Source of the DNA: Juglans regia
Taxonomy: Eukaryota > Streptophyta > Magnoliopsida > Fagales > Juglandaceae
Direction: 5' to 3'
DNA length: 64,000 bases
NCBI RefSeq assembly: GCF_001411555.2
Contig: NC_049904.1
Span: 24,255,370 to 24,319,369, forward strand
Every line of letters starts with the position of its first letter. Within the stretch, counting starts at the first letter, position 1. The notes under the pieces were generated by a model, which was not told where the DNA came from, ran no database searches, and saw only the letters and a program-made list of their open reading frames with translations. Of this stretch, positions 1-11,646 are shown in pieces. The position numbers and the translations under genes are program-made.

Positions 1-2784
1 GATCGTTTTGTAAGGCATTTTGAGCAACTACAGTTTGAGCTTTCCCTTGGGAGAGTAACTTGCCTGTGCTGCTCCTTGCAAGGTGGTTTGGTCTGCACTT
101 TTAGTTGTGTTATATGAGAATTTTATGATGTGAAGAAGATGCTTACATTGGCTTGTGTCACATGTGTACGAGGATGGTGAGACTTAGATTTACGTTGTAC
201 CCTTATGCTTTAAGGTTCCAAGAGAGGCCTGCCCTTTATTGGCCTTATTTCAATTTTGTTGGCTATGCCTAATTCACTGGTTTTCTGTGTTGCCTAAAAA
301 AGAATCTGGTTTTTTTGGGATTGTTAGAAATCAGGGGAAGTTTTGAGGTTCAGGGTAAAGAAATTCAGTGATATGTCCACAAAATGCAAAATATTGAACC
401 CATAGATGCTCTTACATAATGATCGACATATTTTGGCTAATACCTGGCCCACAAGATTATTTTTTTTTAAGCTTCCTTACCTTTTTTGTGAACTTCTTCT
501 CCATGTCTTTGTTAATTACTTCAACTACTTGCTAATATGTTGAAAAGAGAGAGCACAATCTGAATGGCTTCATTGAATTTATTTATTTTTTCCCTTTAAA
601 TTGTGGTTATATATGGTGTTCATGTCCCATACATATAAAGAAGAAGTGTCCAAACCTACTTGGTTGAACATTTAAAACAGTTATAACTTACTATCCTTTA
701 TTTCTATATTAGGAAAACTAAATTATGTGGATAATTATTAGTAATCCAATTAAATAAACTAACTTTTGTTTAATAATTTTTTTTCTTAGGTATTTAATAG
801 GATATATTAATATCTTTTTTTTACAAGTTTAACTTAATGATATATTATTTAATTTTTAGTTCATGATAACACAAATGAGTGGATAATGTGGTATTATAAC
901 AGTAGTTGTAATTTAATAATAATATAGTGGGATAGTTGATGATATGATTCGATGATGTACTTAGATTTATTCTACTCAATCATATGGAATAGAGATTTTT
1001 CAATAGGAGCAAAGCTCTATTCTTTTGAAAATTATATTGTATATAGTTTTTCAAACTTGATTTAATATTGAGCTTTACTCAAGTCCAACATTATGAGTTC
1101 TACTTTGCATTTTATCTATGGTCTATTTGGCACCTTGCATTTGGGTTAAAGAGATGTAGGAGATACATCTAAAAAACAGTCATGATGTATGAAGACACAG
1201 GCAATTGAGATGGTCCCCTTTGGTTAGTTGAGATAGTCTCTTTTGGGGTTTAGAGGATGACTGCCTTATTGACTGAAATTATCCTTTTAGAAGAAAAATC
1301 ATTTCATTGCCATGTTTTCGGTTAGTTATTACCAGCTCTAAACTCAACTGCCTTAATCCTACTTGTATGGAACTAACACCGCAAAACTTTTCACTCTCTG
1401 AGTACTCCCTCTGGATATCTGATTCCATTTTGCCTATTAAATTATTCCTTTCCATTGTGGACAAAAATATGACACCTTCATTTTTCAACCATATTTTTTA
1501 CTCCATCGTGCAGTTTGTTCACTTCACAAAAGTCATGTCGTGTTACATAGAAGCATTAAAACAGCAAGCAGCCTTTGCACTTGTTGACCTTATGGAAATT
1601 CCATAAGGTTCAAGTCAACCCAAAGACTAGTCAAGTAAGGCCAAGAGTTGTAGTCTTTAGTAAGTATTATCCAATTTAGGCATTTTAGAAAATATGCAGA
1701 AATTCGACTTTGCCAGGCTGGATGGGGAAACACTTAAGTCTTATAAATTATGTAAACATCTATTGTAGTCATTTTCATATCTTGATGTAGTTGGGAAAAA
1801 GACTTACAGATAATTCATTAATACTTGAAAACTGAATGATTGAGTTCATAGGGAGATCTACCATGGACAATCTTTAGGCTATGGTGCTAAAATTGACATG
1901 GTTATACTAAAAAATAATTATGATTACAATGGTGTTTAAAATTTTACCTGCATGGAAGTAGAGTCTGTAAACTGTTGCCCCTTCTCAAACTATCCACAAT
2001 GGTGGCACCTCATGACATGATGATGGTTTTTGAATTAGCTTTAGGAATGAAATTAATGTTCTCACTGCAATGCTTTATTGCTTCTCAAGGCTATGTTATC
2101 CCAAACGAACTAACCCTTTATGTAGAATATTTTACATTCCAAGTCGAGTTGACTAATGGTAAATAATCATTAGTCATATCGACTTGGATCTACTTTCATA
2201 TACTTCTACCACGACTATAGTTAGCTCTTATACTTGTAAGTCGAATGTGAGCATTAGCTTTGGTTATCACATAGGTATTGTCACTATAAGTTCCAACAGA
2301 TTCAACTTTTGCTTACTAGTAATGTGCTTGAATTCCTAGTTATTTAGCCACCTATTCTGTGTTTCTAAGGGTGGGCTGAAAAAGACTAGGTGTTTTGCAT
2401 CATTTGAGCAAAATGCATACTACTACGTCATACACAACATCCAGGTTTTAGTCATGGCATGTCTATTACGATCTAATTCCAGCATACCCTTCTACCTATT
2501 ACTTCCGATTCTGATTGTTGCAAAATAAAGGAGAATTTGATGAATGTGTAGTACACAATTCCTATTTAAAGTAGAGACTCATATGGATCATCAACATTTA
2601 GTAAGGATTGTTTATTGGCAGCAAGTTGTTTCTTTAGTTTAAGCCAGTCCTATCACACTAAGTAAATCCAGCTACCTGATTTGATGTTGTAACTATGGGC
2701 ATGTTCTTGTTATACAAAACTATGCGTATTTTGTTCCGAGTTAATGAGATACAAAGCTGGTCCCTGGATGAGGCATATCACTAA
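1..2784. other. No recognisable gene; unassigned flank, possibly inside the CACTA element
   Basis: I see no supported gene here. Open frames are short and match nothing I recognise, and the DNA is AT-rich with T and A runs. The CACTA element that follows must have a left end somewhere to the left of 2785. No copy of its terminal sequence (CACTACAACAGATTG) occurs in this stretch, so the stretch may be internal to the element with the true end outside the window. Confidence 0.4.
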
Positions 2785-2874
2785 TATTTATTAATTTTCT
2801 ATTCGAAGGTCATTGCACAATCTGCCAAAGCTATCCTAATTAGCTTTTTCCCACTAGCTGGGCAGCTGCATAAG
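2785..2874 (+). other. In-frame extension before the transposase resembling a BAHD acyltransferase fragment
   Basis: The transposase frame stays open upstream of its first ATG to just after a TAA at 2782-2784. From 2809, after a possible splice acceptor (TTCGAAG), it encodes about 22 residues containing SAKAILISFFPLAGQL. This resembles the N-terminal region of BAHD acyltransferases, where a helix is followed by a (Y/F)(Y/F)PLAG(R/N)L motif. It could be a small captured exon piece fused in frame to the transposase, or a chance match. The same DNA contains TTTTCCCAC, which also resembles the subterminal motif at the element's right end. The match is short, so confidence is low. Confidence 0.3.
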
Positions 2875-5800
2875 ATGGATAAGGCTTGGATGCATATTGA
2901 AGACAGATTGCATTCCACTGAGTATGATGAAGGTGTTAGACAATTCTTAACCATGGCGCAAGCTCATGCATCGACAGCTGATCAGATTAGGTGTCCATGT
3001 CGGAGATGTAGGAATAGAGCTTTCCACTCTATTCGTATCGTGGAAGATCATTTGTTTTTGAGAGGGGTTGATCCAACCTATACAAAATGGATTTTCCATG
3101 GAGAAGAGGATCCGATCCTAAATTCTACATTCTCTGACGAAGAAGATGATGATGCATCTTCTTACAATCACTACATCGATAATGTGGACGAGATGTTAGA
3201 TGACATTCGTCATGGGTCGTTTATGGATAATTCCTTTTGCAATGATGGAAATGCAAATGATAATTATCAACCCTCCACCTCTAATGCGCCAACCAACTAT
3301 AATTTCGACGAGTTGGTTGCCGACGCACGACGGCCACTTTATCCTGGATGTGCTAAGTTCTCGAAGCTATCATTCATCGTCAAGCTGCTTCACATCAAGA
3401 GCATAGGTGGTTGGACCGTGAAGTCATTTGACATGATAATCAAGCTTTTGCAAGATGCATTTCCCGATGCTTTATTCCCAGATTCATATAATGACGCTCG
3501 TCGCATAGAGCGTGGGTTGGGCTTTAGTTATGAAAAGATACATGTGTGTCCAAATGACTGTATGTTATTTTGGAAGGAGAATGCATCGTACAATGAATGC
3601 CCTAAATGTAAAGCATCTAGGTGGATTGTGAGCACAAATAAGCAGCGAATGGTACCACAAAAGCTTCTTCGATACTTCCCCCTAAAGCCGCGCTTGCAGA
3701 GGCTGTTTATGTCAACAAAGACAGCCCAAGCCATGAGATGGCATAAAGATGAACGTGTTGATGATCCAACGTGCATGCGACATCCAGCAGATTCAAAGGT
3801 ATGGAAGGACTTCGATAACAAACATGTTGCATTTTCCCACGATCCTCGCAATGTTAGACTTGGTTTGGCGAGTGATGGGTTTAACCCATTCAATAACATG
3901 AGTAGGCCATACAGTATTTGGCCGGTACTGCTTGTGCCTTACAACTTGCCCCCTTGGTCATGCATGAAAGATCCATATACCATGTTGTCGTTGCTAATCC
4001 CTGGCCCTAAATCACCAGGGAATGATATTGATGTGTTCTTGCGTCCACTAGTCGATGAGTTGAAGGAATTATGGGAAGAGGGTATTCGGACGTTTGATGC
4101 GTACAGTGGACAAATGTTTAGCTTGCATGCAACACTACTTTGGACTATCAATGACTTCCCAGCATATGCCAATCTTTCTGGATGGAGCACAAAGGGCAAG
4201 ATGGCATGTCCTTCATGTAGATCTGACACAAATTCACAGTGGTTGGTATATGGGCGAAAGCATTGCTATATGGGGCATCGACGGTGGTTGCCACCAGATC
4301 ACTGTTGGAGACGGAAAAAAAACTCTTTTGATGGGTGCGAAGAGCATGGACTCCAACCATCAAGGGTCAATGGAGAGGATTTGCTAAAACAATTACGTGA
4401 GGTATCACATGTACAATTTGGCAAATCTTCTTTGAAGAGGAAACGAACGCCCAATCAACTCAATTGGACCAAAAAATCTATCTTCTTTGAGCTTCCCTAC
4501 TGGTTAGACTTGGGCTTGAGACATAACCTTGATGTCATGCATATTGAGAAAAACATATGCGATAGCGTGTTGGGAACATTGCTAAATATTGATGGAAAAA
4601 CTAAGGACTCTGCCAATGCCCGTCGTGATTTGGCAAACCTTGGGATAAGGCGTGAATTGCATTTACAACATGATGGGGACCGTATTACTATGAGTCTTGG
4701 TTGTTACATGTTAAACTCCCATGAGCGAATGAAATTTTGTGATTGGTTGTCAAAAGTTAAATTTCCTGATGGTTTTGCATCGAACATTGCCCGTTGTGTG
4801 AATGTTAGTGACGGAAAGATCAGTGGAATGAAAAGCCATGACTGTCATGTCTTCTTGCAAGCATTGTTGCCGGTTGTGATTGGCAAATTCTTACGGTCAG
4901 ATGTCCGTCAAGCGTTAATAGATTTAAGCAATTTCTTCAAAGACTTATGTTCCCGAACTTTGAACTTATCAGTCTTGACATCTCTTCAAGCTAATATTCC
5001 CATCATTCTCTGCAAACTAGAAATGATATTCCCTCCAGCTTTTTTTGATATCATGGTGCATCTTGCCATTCACTTGCCAGAAGAGGCATTCCTCGCAGGA
5101 CCCGTGCAATACAGGTGGATGTACCCTTTCGAAAGGTATCTAGGGAAGTTCAAGCGGTACGTCCGCAACAGAGCTCGGCCAGAGGGCTCAATTGCTGAGG
5201 CATATGTGCATCTCGAGTGTCTTACATTTTGCTCTATGTACCTCCATGATATTGAAACTAAATATAATCGTGAGGACCGCAACAATGATGTTCGTATTGG
5301 GACAACTAAGTCAAAAGATGCACCAAGTTTATCTGTTTTCTCACAAAAGGTTAGACCATTAGGAACAGCAAGTTCCCACAAATTAGACGACACACTATTG
5401 GGCAAGGCCCGATGGTATATACTTAATAATTGCATGGAGATTGAGCAATACATTGAGTAAGTGCATCATTTTGTGATTGAAGTTCACTTTATGATGTGTT
5501 ATATGTTGTTATTTTTCTCCTGGTAATTGATTGGGTGACATATAATTTCGACAGGGAGCACTATAAGAAGATCCAAGAAGAGGACCCTCAGGATATCGAT
5601 CGTAGGCACCAGAGTCAATTCCCATTATGGTTCAGAGCACGCGTAAGAGTCGAAACCATTTGTACATATAACTACATTCTTCTCAAATTACACATATAAC
5701 TAATTCATCTTAAATCTTCTCTGTGTGGTAGATTCGAGAGCTGCGTTCAGTTACACCTACTGCGGTCACCGATGAGATATATGCTTTGGCATGTGGTCCG

Positions 5801-6547
5801 GATCCATGGGTGGCATCTTATGCTGGATGCATAATGAATGGTGTTCGCTTTCATACGAAAGCGCGTGAAAGTCATCGACGCACTCAAAACAGCGGGGTGG
5901 TTGTGCATGGCGAGCATCAGGGAACCCATGTTGATTTCTACGGTGTGTTGCATGATATTATAGAGTTACGCTACATGGGTTGGCGTACGGTATTTCTCTT
6001 TCAATGCGCTTGGTATGACATTGGCGACCCAAGAAGGGGGATACGTGTCAGGGACAAATTGACGTCAGTCAATACTGCTAGGCAATGGTATAAAGATGAG
6101 CCTTTCGTCCTTGCCTCCCAAGCAAGTCAAGTCTTTTATCTCAATGATCCGATATTGGGGAGAAGTTGGCAGGTCGTCCATAAAATTACAAGTAGAAATG
6201 TTTACAACATTCATGCAACTAATACTGTTGTGGATGAGATGGACGATGACGAAGTATCAGACGGTGACTCAGATGATGATGTTGACAATAACACTAATAA
6301 TTATCCCCCTATTCTTGAGAGTGGACCAGTCATGCCTGATCCATTGAATCGAGACGATTCAGAGCATTTGCCTGTTGATCCAGCTTCCATATCGCGTCGA
6401 GACCCGATACAATCAATCGACAATGAGTTGGATATTGATGATGAGCTACTTGATGATGACTTGAGCCTGGAAGACGTATGTGCCGATGATGACCCTGGTA
6501 GCGAGGCCGAGAATCAGTTGAATGAAGAAGCTGATGATGATTTTTAA
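2875..6547 (+). CDS. CACTA transposase TnpD/TNP2-type, three exons
   Basis: This is the catalytic transposase of a CACTA element, which cuts the element out at its terminal repeats. I join exons 2875-5456, 5555-5642 and 5732-6547. Both introns are GT-AG and the phases agree, giving about 1161 residues without a stop. Domain order is typical of the family: an N-terminal Transpos_assoc domain with a cysteine cluster (CPCRRCRN, residues 40-47), the Transposase_21/TNP2 core including LDVMHIEKNICDSVLGTLL near residues 560-578, a DUF4218 region around residues 650-780 (HLAIHLPEEA, MYPFERYLG), and DUF4216 in exon 3 (VFLFQCAWYDI). The tail is very acidic, with runs of D and E. The frame is open for a further 30 codons upstream of the ATG used here. 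It is unusually well preserved for a plant transposon. Confidence 0.88.
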
Positions 6548-7057
6548 ATATTAAGCTTTGTTTTTGTGACTTGGTTGACAATGAACTTAACCTTGTAGTA
6601 ATTGAATTCATGTGGTTGTACCTTAATTGAATTCATGTTCATGTATAAGCTTAATATTTATGATGTGAAGTTGGATTTGCTTTTCCATTCATTGCAGGGA
6701 TTTTAACACAAACAAATCCATGCGCACCCATTGTGGTGTCATGAATTCTTATGTGTTGTAAAAGGGACTACAACACATAAGCTCCAAGATAGAACATCTA
6801 TTAACTACATTCTTCTCTGGGTTACTCATAGGTTCCTTTTGCAATGTTACTAATTACATGCTCGAGGCATTTCCTTCTTGGTTGCCTATAGTTAGTAGAT
6901 ATATCTTGGATTGAGTCATAAAGTGTATCTTGGGTTATATCTCTGAAGCAGAATTTGTACTAGGAATATGTAAGTATCAAAATTAGTTTCATTTTCTGCA
7001 TTTAATTCCACACTGCATGTGTATTGAAAAGAACCTAACTGGAGTGTTGTTATACAG

Positions 7058-7201
7058 GTAGAGCAAAGTGCAGATGGAGTTGGTCGCCTTGCATTCGCAA
7101 CCAAACTACTTACACGACGATCTCGAGCAATATCCCAGAACAAGAGAAGACAGTCATGGCAGTTTGGAGCTGTTTGGTATGCAGTTGTATATGTTGACAA
7201 G
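7058..7201 (+). other. Unidentified exon-like open stretch of 48 codons
   Basis: The stretch follows an acceptor-like TTATACAG and ends at AAG before GTTGGA. It is exactly 48 codons long without a stop and encodes VEQSADGVGRLAFATKLL, then a basic segment (TRRSRAISQNKRRQSW), then WYAVVYVDK. Its codon composition looks more like coding DNA than its surroundings. I do not recognise the family. It could be another captured host exon inside the CACTA element or a chance open frame. Confidence 0.25.
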
Positions 7202-7652
7202 GTTGGATTTCCTGTAGTTAATGTTAGGTAGCATAAAAAAATCTGTAGGCCAATATATTATTTACTTGTTGAATTTACCTGGTATTGCTGTTTTTTTGCA
7301 TTATGTTAATTAATGTTATGTACTTAGATATAAAGTACGCTACTATGTACATCCTAAGGTTATATCGAGTAAACTGAAGGTCAATTTGGTTGCTTAGTTG
7401 TTTAAAAAATATGCATTTTCAAACAAATAATGAAAATTGAGATATGATAACCATGCCTTTCACATCATGCTTCCTTATCTTTGTTATGCAATTTTTGCCC
7501 GTTGTGTTGATGCATGTGGGAGTATCTAAAAACATGGTGCTGCACCTGTTTATTGCGTACTGGAGTACTACTTATGCATAGGAGGGGATGGGTACAAAGA
7601 TTAGAGACAGGGGCTGGAAATTTAATTTTATTATCGATGTCTTGTGAAAATA

Positions 7653-7868
7653 ATTTCCACTTGATTAATTTGTGTGAACATAATATTCATGTCTTGTAGC
7701 ATAAATCTGATTATTTTTGTATATCATGAGAACATCAGACATCTTATAATTTTAATTTATATTTCCACTTGATTAATTTGTGTGAACATAATATTCATGT
7801 ATTGTAGCATAAATCTGATTATTTATGTATATCATGAGGACATCAGACATCTTATAATTTTAATTTAT
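7653..7868 (+). repeat. Tandem duplication, two copies of 108 bp
   Basis: The copies at 7653-7760 and 7761-7868 differ at only a few positions. Both contain TTCCACTTGATTAATTTG and CATCAGACATCTTATAATTT. The near identity suggests a recent duplication. Confidence 0.9.
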
Positions 7869-8411
7869 AAAGATCTTCACAATGATTTCGGATTGCAATG
7901 GCTACCAGATTTTATTCGAGAGCCTCTGCAATCGTTAGTCCAAATCTGGAAATCCTTCATATGTAATAACTTTCAACGTGTGTTTTCGATATGTTAGGAA
8001 GTTAAGAGGAACACATAACAACACCATAGATGCACATTAGGTACAACAGTATATATCAGCTTATTGAGATTTTGGCATAATGGGGAACTATATATGGGGT
8101 TCCTTTTCATATAGATGGATGATGACAGTGTGAAAGGAATATATTGAGAAAATGATTTGACTTTGGATGATGTTTCTCAATTAAAGTTACAGCAAGGCTA
8201 TTGCTGTGTTCATTAGATTTTTTCTTTTTGCTCTCTGGCCAAGAAAGTCTAACAATATGGTTAAATGTATTGTGAGAGTGAACAATGCTTTGGGAATGTT
8301 TTATTGGGTATTGGAATACTAAAACACAGCTGAGATGTAAGAAAATGGGAGATTCTTAAGTGCAATTGTACTATTGACTAGTGAGTGACCCAAACTCTAG
8401 GTTTGTCCAAA

Positions 8412-8412
<1 letters not shown>

Positions 8413-8459
<47 letters not shown>
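8413..8459. repeat. (AT)n microsatellite
   Basis: An uninterrupted AT dinucleotide run of about 47 bp is followed by a short TATG/TATA extension. Confidence 0.95.
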
Positions 8460-8467
<8 letters not shown>

Positions 8468-8798
8468 ATACACTCTAGGCTATTTTAGCATACATAAGTT
8501 TAGCTTCTTCTTTGTGCCCTGTTTTGTACTTCCAGTGATTTTATAAACACTATTGTAATGCAGGTGATTGGAGTTAATATGCCAGATTTATGGGTATTGT
8601 TGGGCTGAAATGTTAGGACATTTTGTTTGAGGGCACTTCATAAGATATTCCACCCACTCCTTCCAGTACTATTGTGTTATTGTTGCTGCTTTGAGTACCT
8701 GGCAAGTCTATATATCGGTTAGGGTTTAATGTGTAAGAAATCAGCCTCTTCTCTCTTTCTACATGTGAAATACATGTCTGCACCAGTGTATATATACT

Positions 8799-9629
8799 GT
8801 GTTGGATGACCAGAATCAGCCTCTTGATGATCTGCGACGAAATGAGGTCTTCATAAGAGAGAGCATTCCCACATGGGTTGCATGTACAGGGTACACACTC
8901 TTCTCCATTGTCTCCATCATTGTGATTCCACTCATGTTCCCTGAGTTGAAGTGGTATTACGTAGTTGTTGCTTATGTTCTTGCACCCTCTCTGAGCTTCT
9001 GCAATGCTTATGGTGCGGGTTTAACTGACATGAACATGGCCTATAACTATGGGAAAGTTTCTCTTTTTGTGCTTGCTGCCATGAGTGGAAAAAACAATGG
9101 CGTGGTTGCAGGGCTTGTGGGCTGTGGTCTGATTAAATCCATAGTTTCCATCTCTTCTGATTTGATGCATGATTTCAAGACTGGCCATCTCACTTTCACT
9201 TCCCCTCGATTGATGCTTGTAAGCCAAGGTATTGGGACAACTATAGGCTACGTGGTTGCTCCTTTCACATTCTTTCTTTTCTACAAGGCTTTTGATGTTG
9301 GGAACCCAGATGGAGAATACAAAGCCCATGATGCCATCATCTACCGCAACATGGCAATTCTAGGTGTTGAAGGCTCCTCAGCTCTTCCCCAACACTGCTT
9401 GGAAATATGCTGTGGGTTTTTTGCCTTTGCCATAGCAGCCAACTTGCTGAGAAATCTTAACCCAAAGGGTATTGGGAAATGGATTCCACTTCCTATGGCT
9501 ATGGCTGTGCCTTTCCTTGTTGGTGCTTACTTTGCCATTGATATGTGTGTTGGGAGTTTGATTGTGTTTGCTTGGCACAAGCTCAGGTGGAACATGCAAG
9601 TAAAGAATATATGGGACAACACCATATAA
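8799..9629 (+). pseudogene. Yellow-stripe-like (YSL) metal transporter, last-exon fragment captured in the CACTA element
   Basis: YSL proteins of the OPT family carry metal-nicotianamine complexes across membranes. The open frame encodes about 276 residues, of which about 260 match the C-terminal third of YSL proteins. Landmarks in order are RNEVFIRESIPTWVA, LKWYYVVVAYVLAP, CNAYGAGLTD, SDLMHDFKTGHLT, FYKAFDVG, LGVEGSSALP, PLPMAMAVPF and YFAIDMCVGSLIVFAWHKL. At least six hydrophobic segments are visible. There are no stops. The N-terminal two thirds are absent, and the normal end is lost: after HKL the frame runs into unrelated residues and stops. Family members continue with roughly (M)VPAVASGLICGDG, and a lone MLPAVASG lies about 0.8 kb downstream at 10412. 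The position between the two transposase genes in the same orientation indicates transduplication. It is not a working transporter by itself. Confidence 0.8.
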
Positions 9630-9805
9630 TGCAAATCAGGAAATGCAAACAAATCTACATCTAAAATTACAAATCTATAAGCAATTATGCATTTAGGTGG
9701 TCTTAATTTTGAAATTAAGATTGTACTAAAAAAGATACAGCTTTGAGGTGTTGCTGGAATCATGGAGGTAATTACACAGAATACCGGAAGCTTCTAAATC
9801 TGATG

Positions 9806-10100
9806 AAGATTTTAAAATGGAATAAAAAACCTTTAGGTATGCCAACTAAGGATGTTTATTATTGTTGACCCGATACCAGACTCGTGCAAGTGTGTTTTAT
9901 AATTTCTGACTATGGGATTCAGAACCATACATCCACACACGCCAAGACACTGTTAAGGAATTTAAAATGGAAAAATTAGGTGTCCATGCAACTAACCATG
10001 TTTATTATTGATGGTATTCTCACAACTCCAGCCTAAGTGTGATATTTAATTTCGGATCATGGTATTCAAAGGAATGGTAAGCAATTTCTGGAATATTGTT
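9806..10100 (+). repeat. Degenerate tandem repeat, two units of about 150 bp
   Basis: Units starting near 9806 and 9957 share TTTAAAATGGAA, a GCAACTAA/GCCAACTAA segment followed by ATGTTTATTATTG, and an AAGTGTG...AATTTC segment. The repeat lies between the YSL fragment and the possible YSL tail, so it may be part of what split them. Confidence 0.55.
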
Positions 10101-10411
10101 GACCCTGAAACAACTAATTTTTGTGATGATAATATATAACAAATGCTTTGCTAATTGGACTATGTAAGGGGCGGGAGATGAGGTAAAGGGCGGGATGGTC
10201 ATTTTTTTGAGATGGGAAATGGCGCCATGGGTCAAATCCTAGTTGCTGCCAAAGTTTTACTCCCATGGACAGGTGGCACTAGCTGGTCTATGTTAGACAA
10301 AGATTTATTTTGTCTAAGTTGCTTCCCTTTGGTTCACTTCAAGACGACACACTCTACAGTCCAGAAATATCCAAGGGGTTGAGCTGCTGTTCTTGTTCCA
10401 GCATCTGTACT

Positions 10412-10435
10412 ATGCTTCCAGCTGTGGCATCAGGT
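10412..10435 (+). other. Possible detached piece of the YSL C-terminus
   Basis: The eight codons read MLPAVASG. The YSL family has a very similar MVPAVASG soon after the HKL where the main fragment ends. An acceptor-like CTTGTTCCAG lies 11-20 bp upstream, and GGTACG follows. Eight residues can match by chance, but the order, strand and spacing fit a YSL last exon broken by inserted DNA. Confidence 0.35.
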
Positions 10436-10590
10436 ACGCTTCAAAATTTGATTTGCATGCCTCTGCTTCTTTTCTTCCACTTAACCAACTCTAAACTATC
10501 TTCTTCACATAAAATACGCTTCAAAATTCTCTCATTCACCTCTGTCTTCCCTATGCTTGGAGCTGCTTCTTTTCTTCCACTTAAGCATTT
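10436..10590 (+). repeat. Direct repeats of ACGCTTCAAAATT and a pyrimidine-rich block
   Basis: ACGCTTCAAAATT occurs near 10437 and 10517, and CTGCTTCTTTTCTTCCACTT near 10463 and 10563. This is a partial local duplication. Confidence 0.6.
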
Positions 10591-11646
10591 TCAAAAGTTA
10601 AACCTATTACATAAACTATACACAAAACTTCTCTCATGAACCTACTGCCACGAAAACCAGACCAACAACCAGGTGCTAACAAGCCTTTTGTCTCTCTTGC
10701 CTTATCCTTATTATGTGACTGAGTTTTTTGTACTAAGATGTTAGCTGCAGTTTAGACAGGTCACCTACAACCATTTCATTTTAAAACAAGATTTATTTTT
10801 TCATTTGAGTTGAGCCAGTTTTTTATCTTTTTAGAATACTAGATATTATTTTTATGGTCTACCACCTGAATTTTAGTTATTACAGTGGGCTGATGTTATG
10901 CATGTCAATGCGTGTAGAAACCACATATCTGCCCTGTTATACTTCCATGCTAGAAAACAAGTCAGTGAAGGTTCAAATACATAGTATAAAATTTAGAAAA
11001 GGTCCTGGATGTCATGAGAGTAGATGTTTCCCTAATCTATGAGATTTAAAAACACTTGTAAAAGTGCTTTTAACAATAGCAGGAGCTGACTACTTTTGCT
11101 ATTTTATTATTTCATATATAACTTTAAAATGTTCATTTAATGGTGTGGTTAGTGTGTTCACTCGACCTATTAAATTACTAATATCAATTCAAGTGGCCAA
11201 TTGTTTTAGCTCGTCTCCAGTTTGTATGCAATATGTTAAATGAAAAATGAACAAGATGTACTATGTGTGGCCAAAAACTGCCCTGATTTGCAATTGGTTA
11301 GTCCGCCACCTCACTCTCTTTGTCTCATTCTCTTACAAAGAGAATACAAAATTTTTCAGATGTGGCTTTGCGTCCATGATGTTCATTTTTCAGTTGGAAA
11401 CAGAGGAAGACAGGGTACGCATATTAATGGCAAGAGGCCATAAACTCGAGTGTTTTGGTTTGATTTTTCCAGATGTGGCTTTAGTATGCTTACAAGTAGA
11501 GCAGTATAATGGTACCAACAGAATAATTAGATTTTCATATCAGTTTAGATGATATTTAGTACGTTAAATAGCATCTAACATATTCTCTCATAACCGTGAT
11601 TGCATGTTACAACTGAGTTGTAATTGAAATTCCAGCAAAGCCAAGG

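Larger units (their letters stand above)
6548..8798. other. Internal CACTA sequence without a clear gene
   Basis: This is AT-rich sequence between the transposase and the YSL fragment. It holds an unidentified 48-codon exon-like stretch (7058-7201), a 108-bp tandem duplication (7653-7868) and an (AT)n microsatellite (8413-8459). I see no other gene. Confidence 0.5.

Noticed and set aside
1307..1606. 99-codon plus-strand frame and an overlapping minus-strand frame
   Set aside because: Neither shows a domain or coding-like composition. The region is AT-rich and unassigned.
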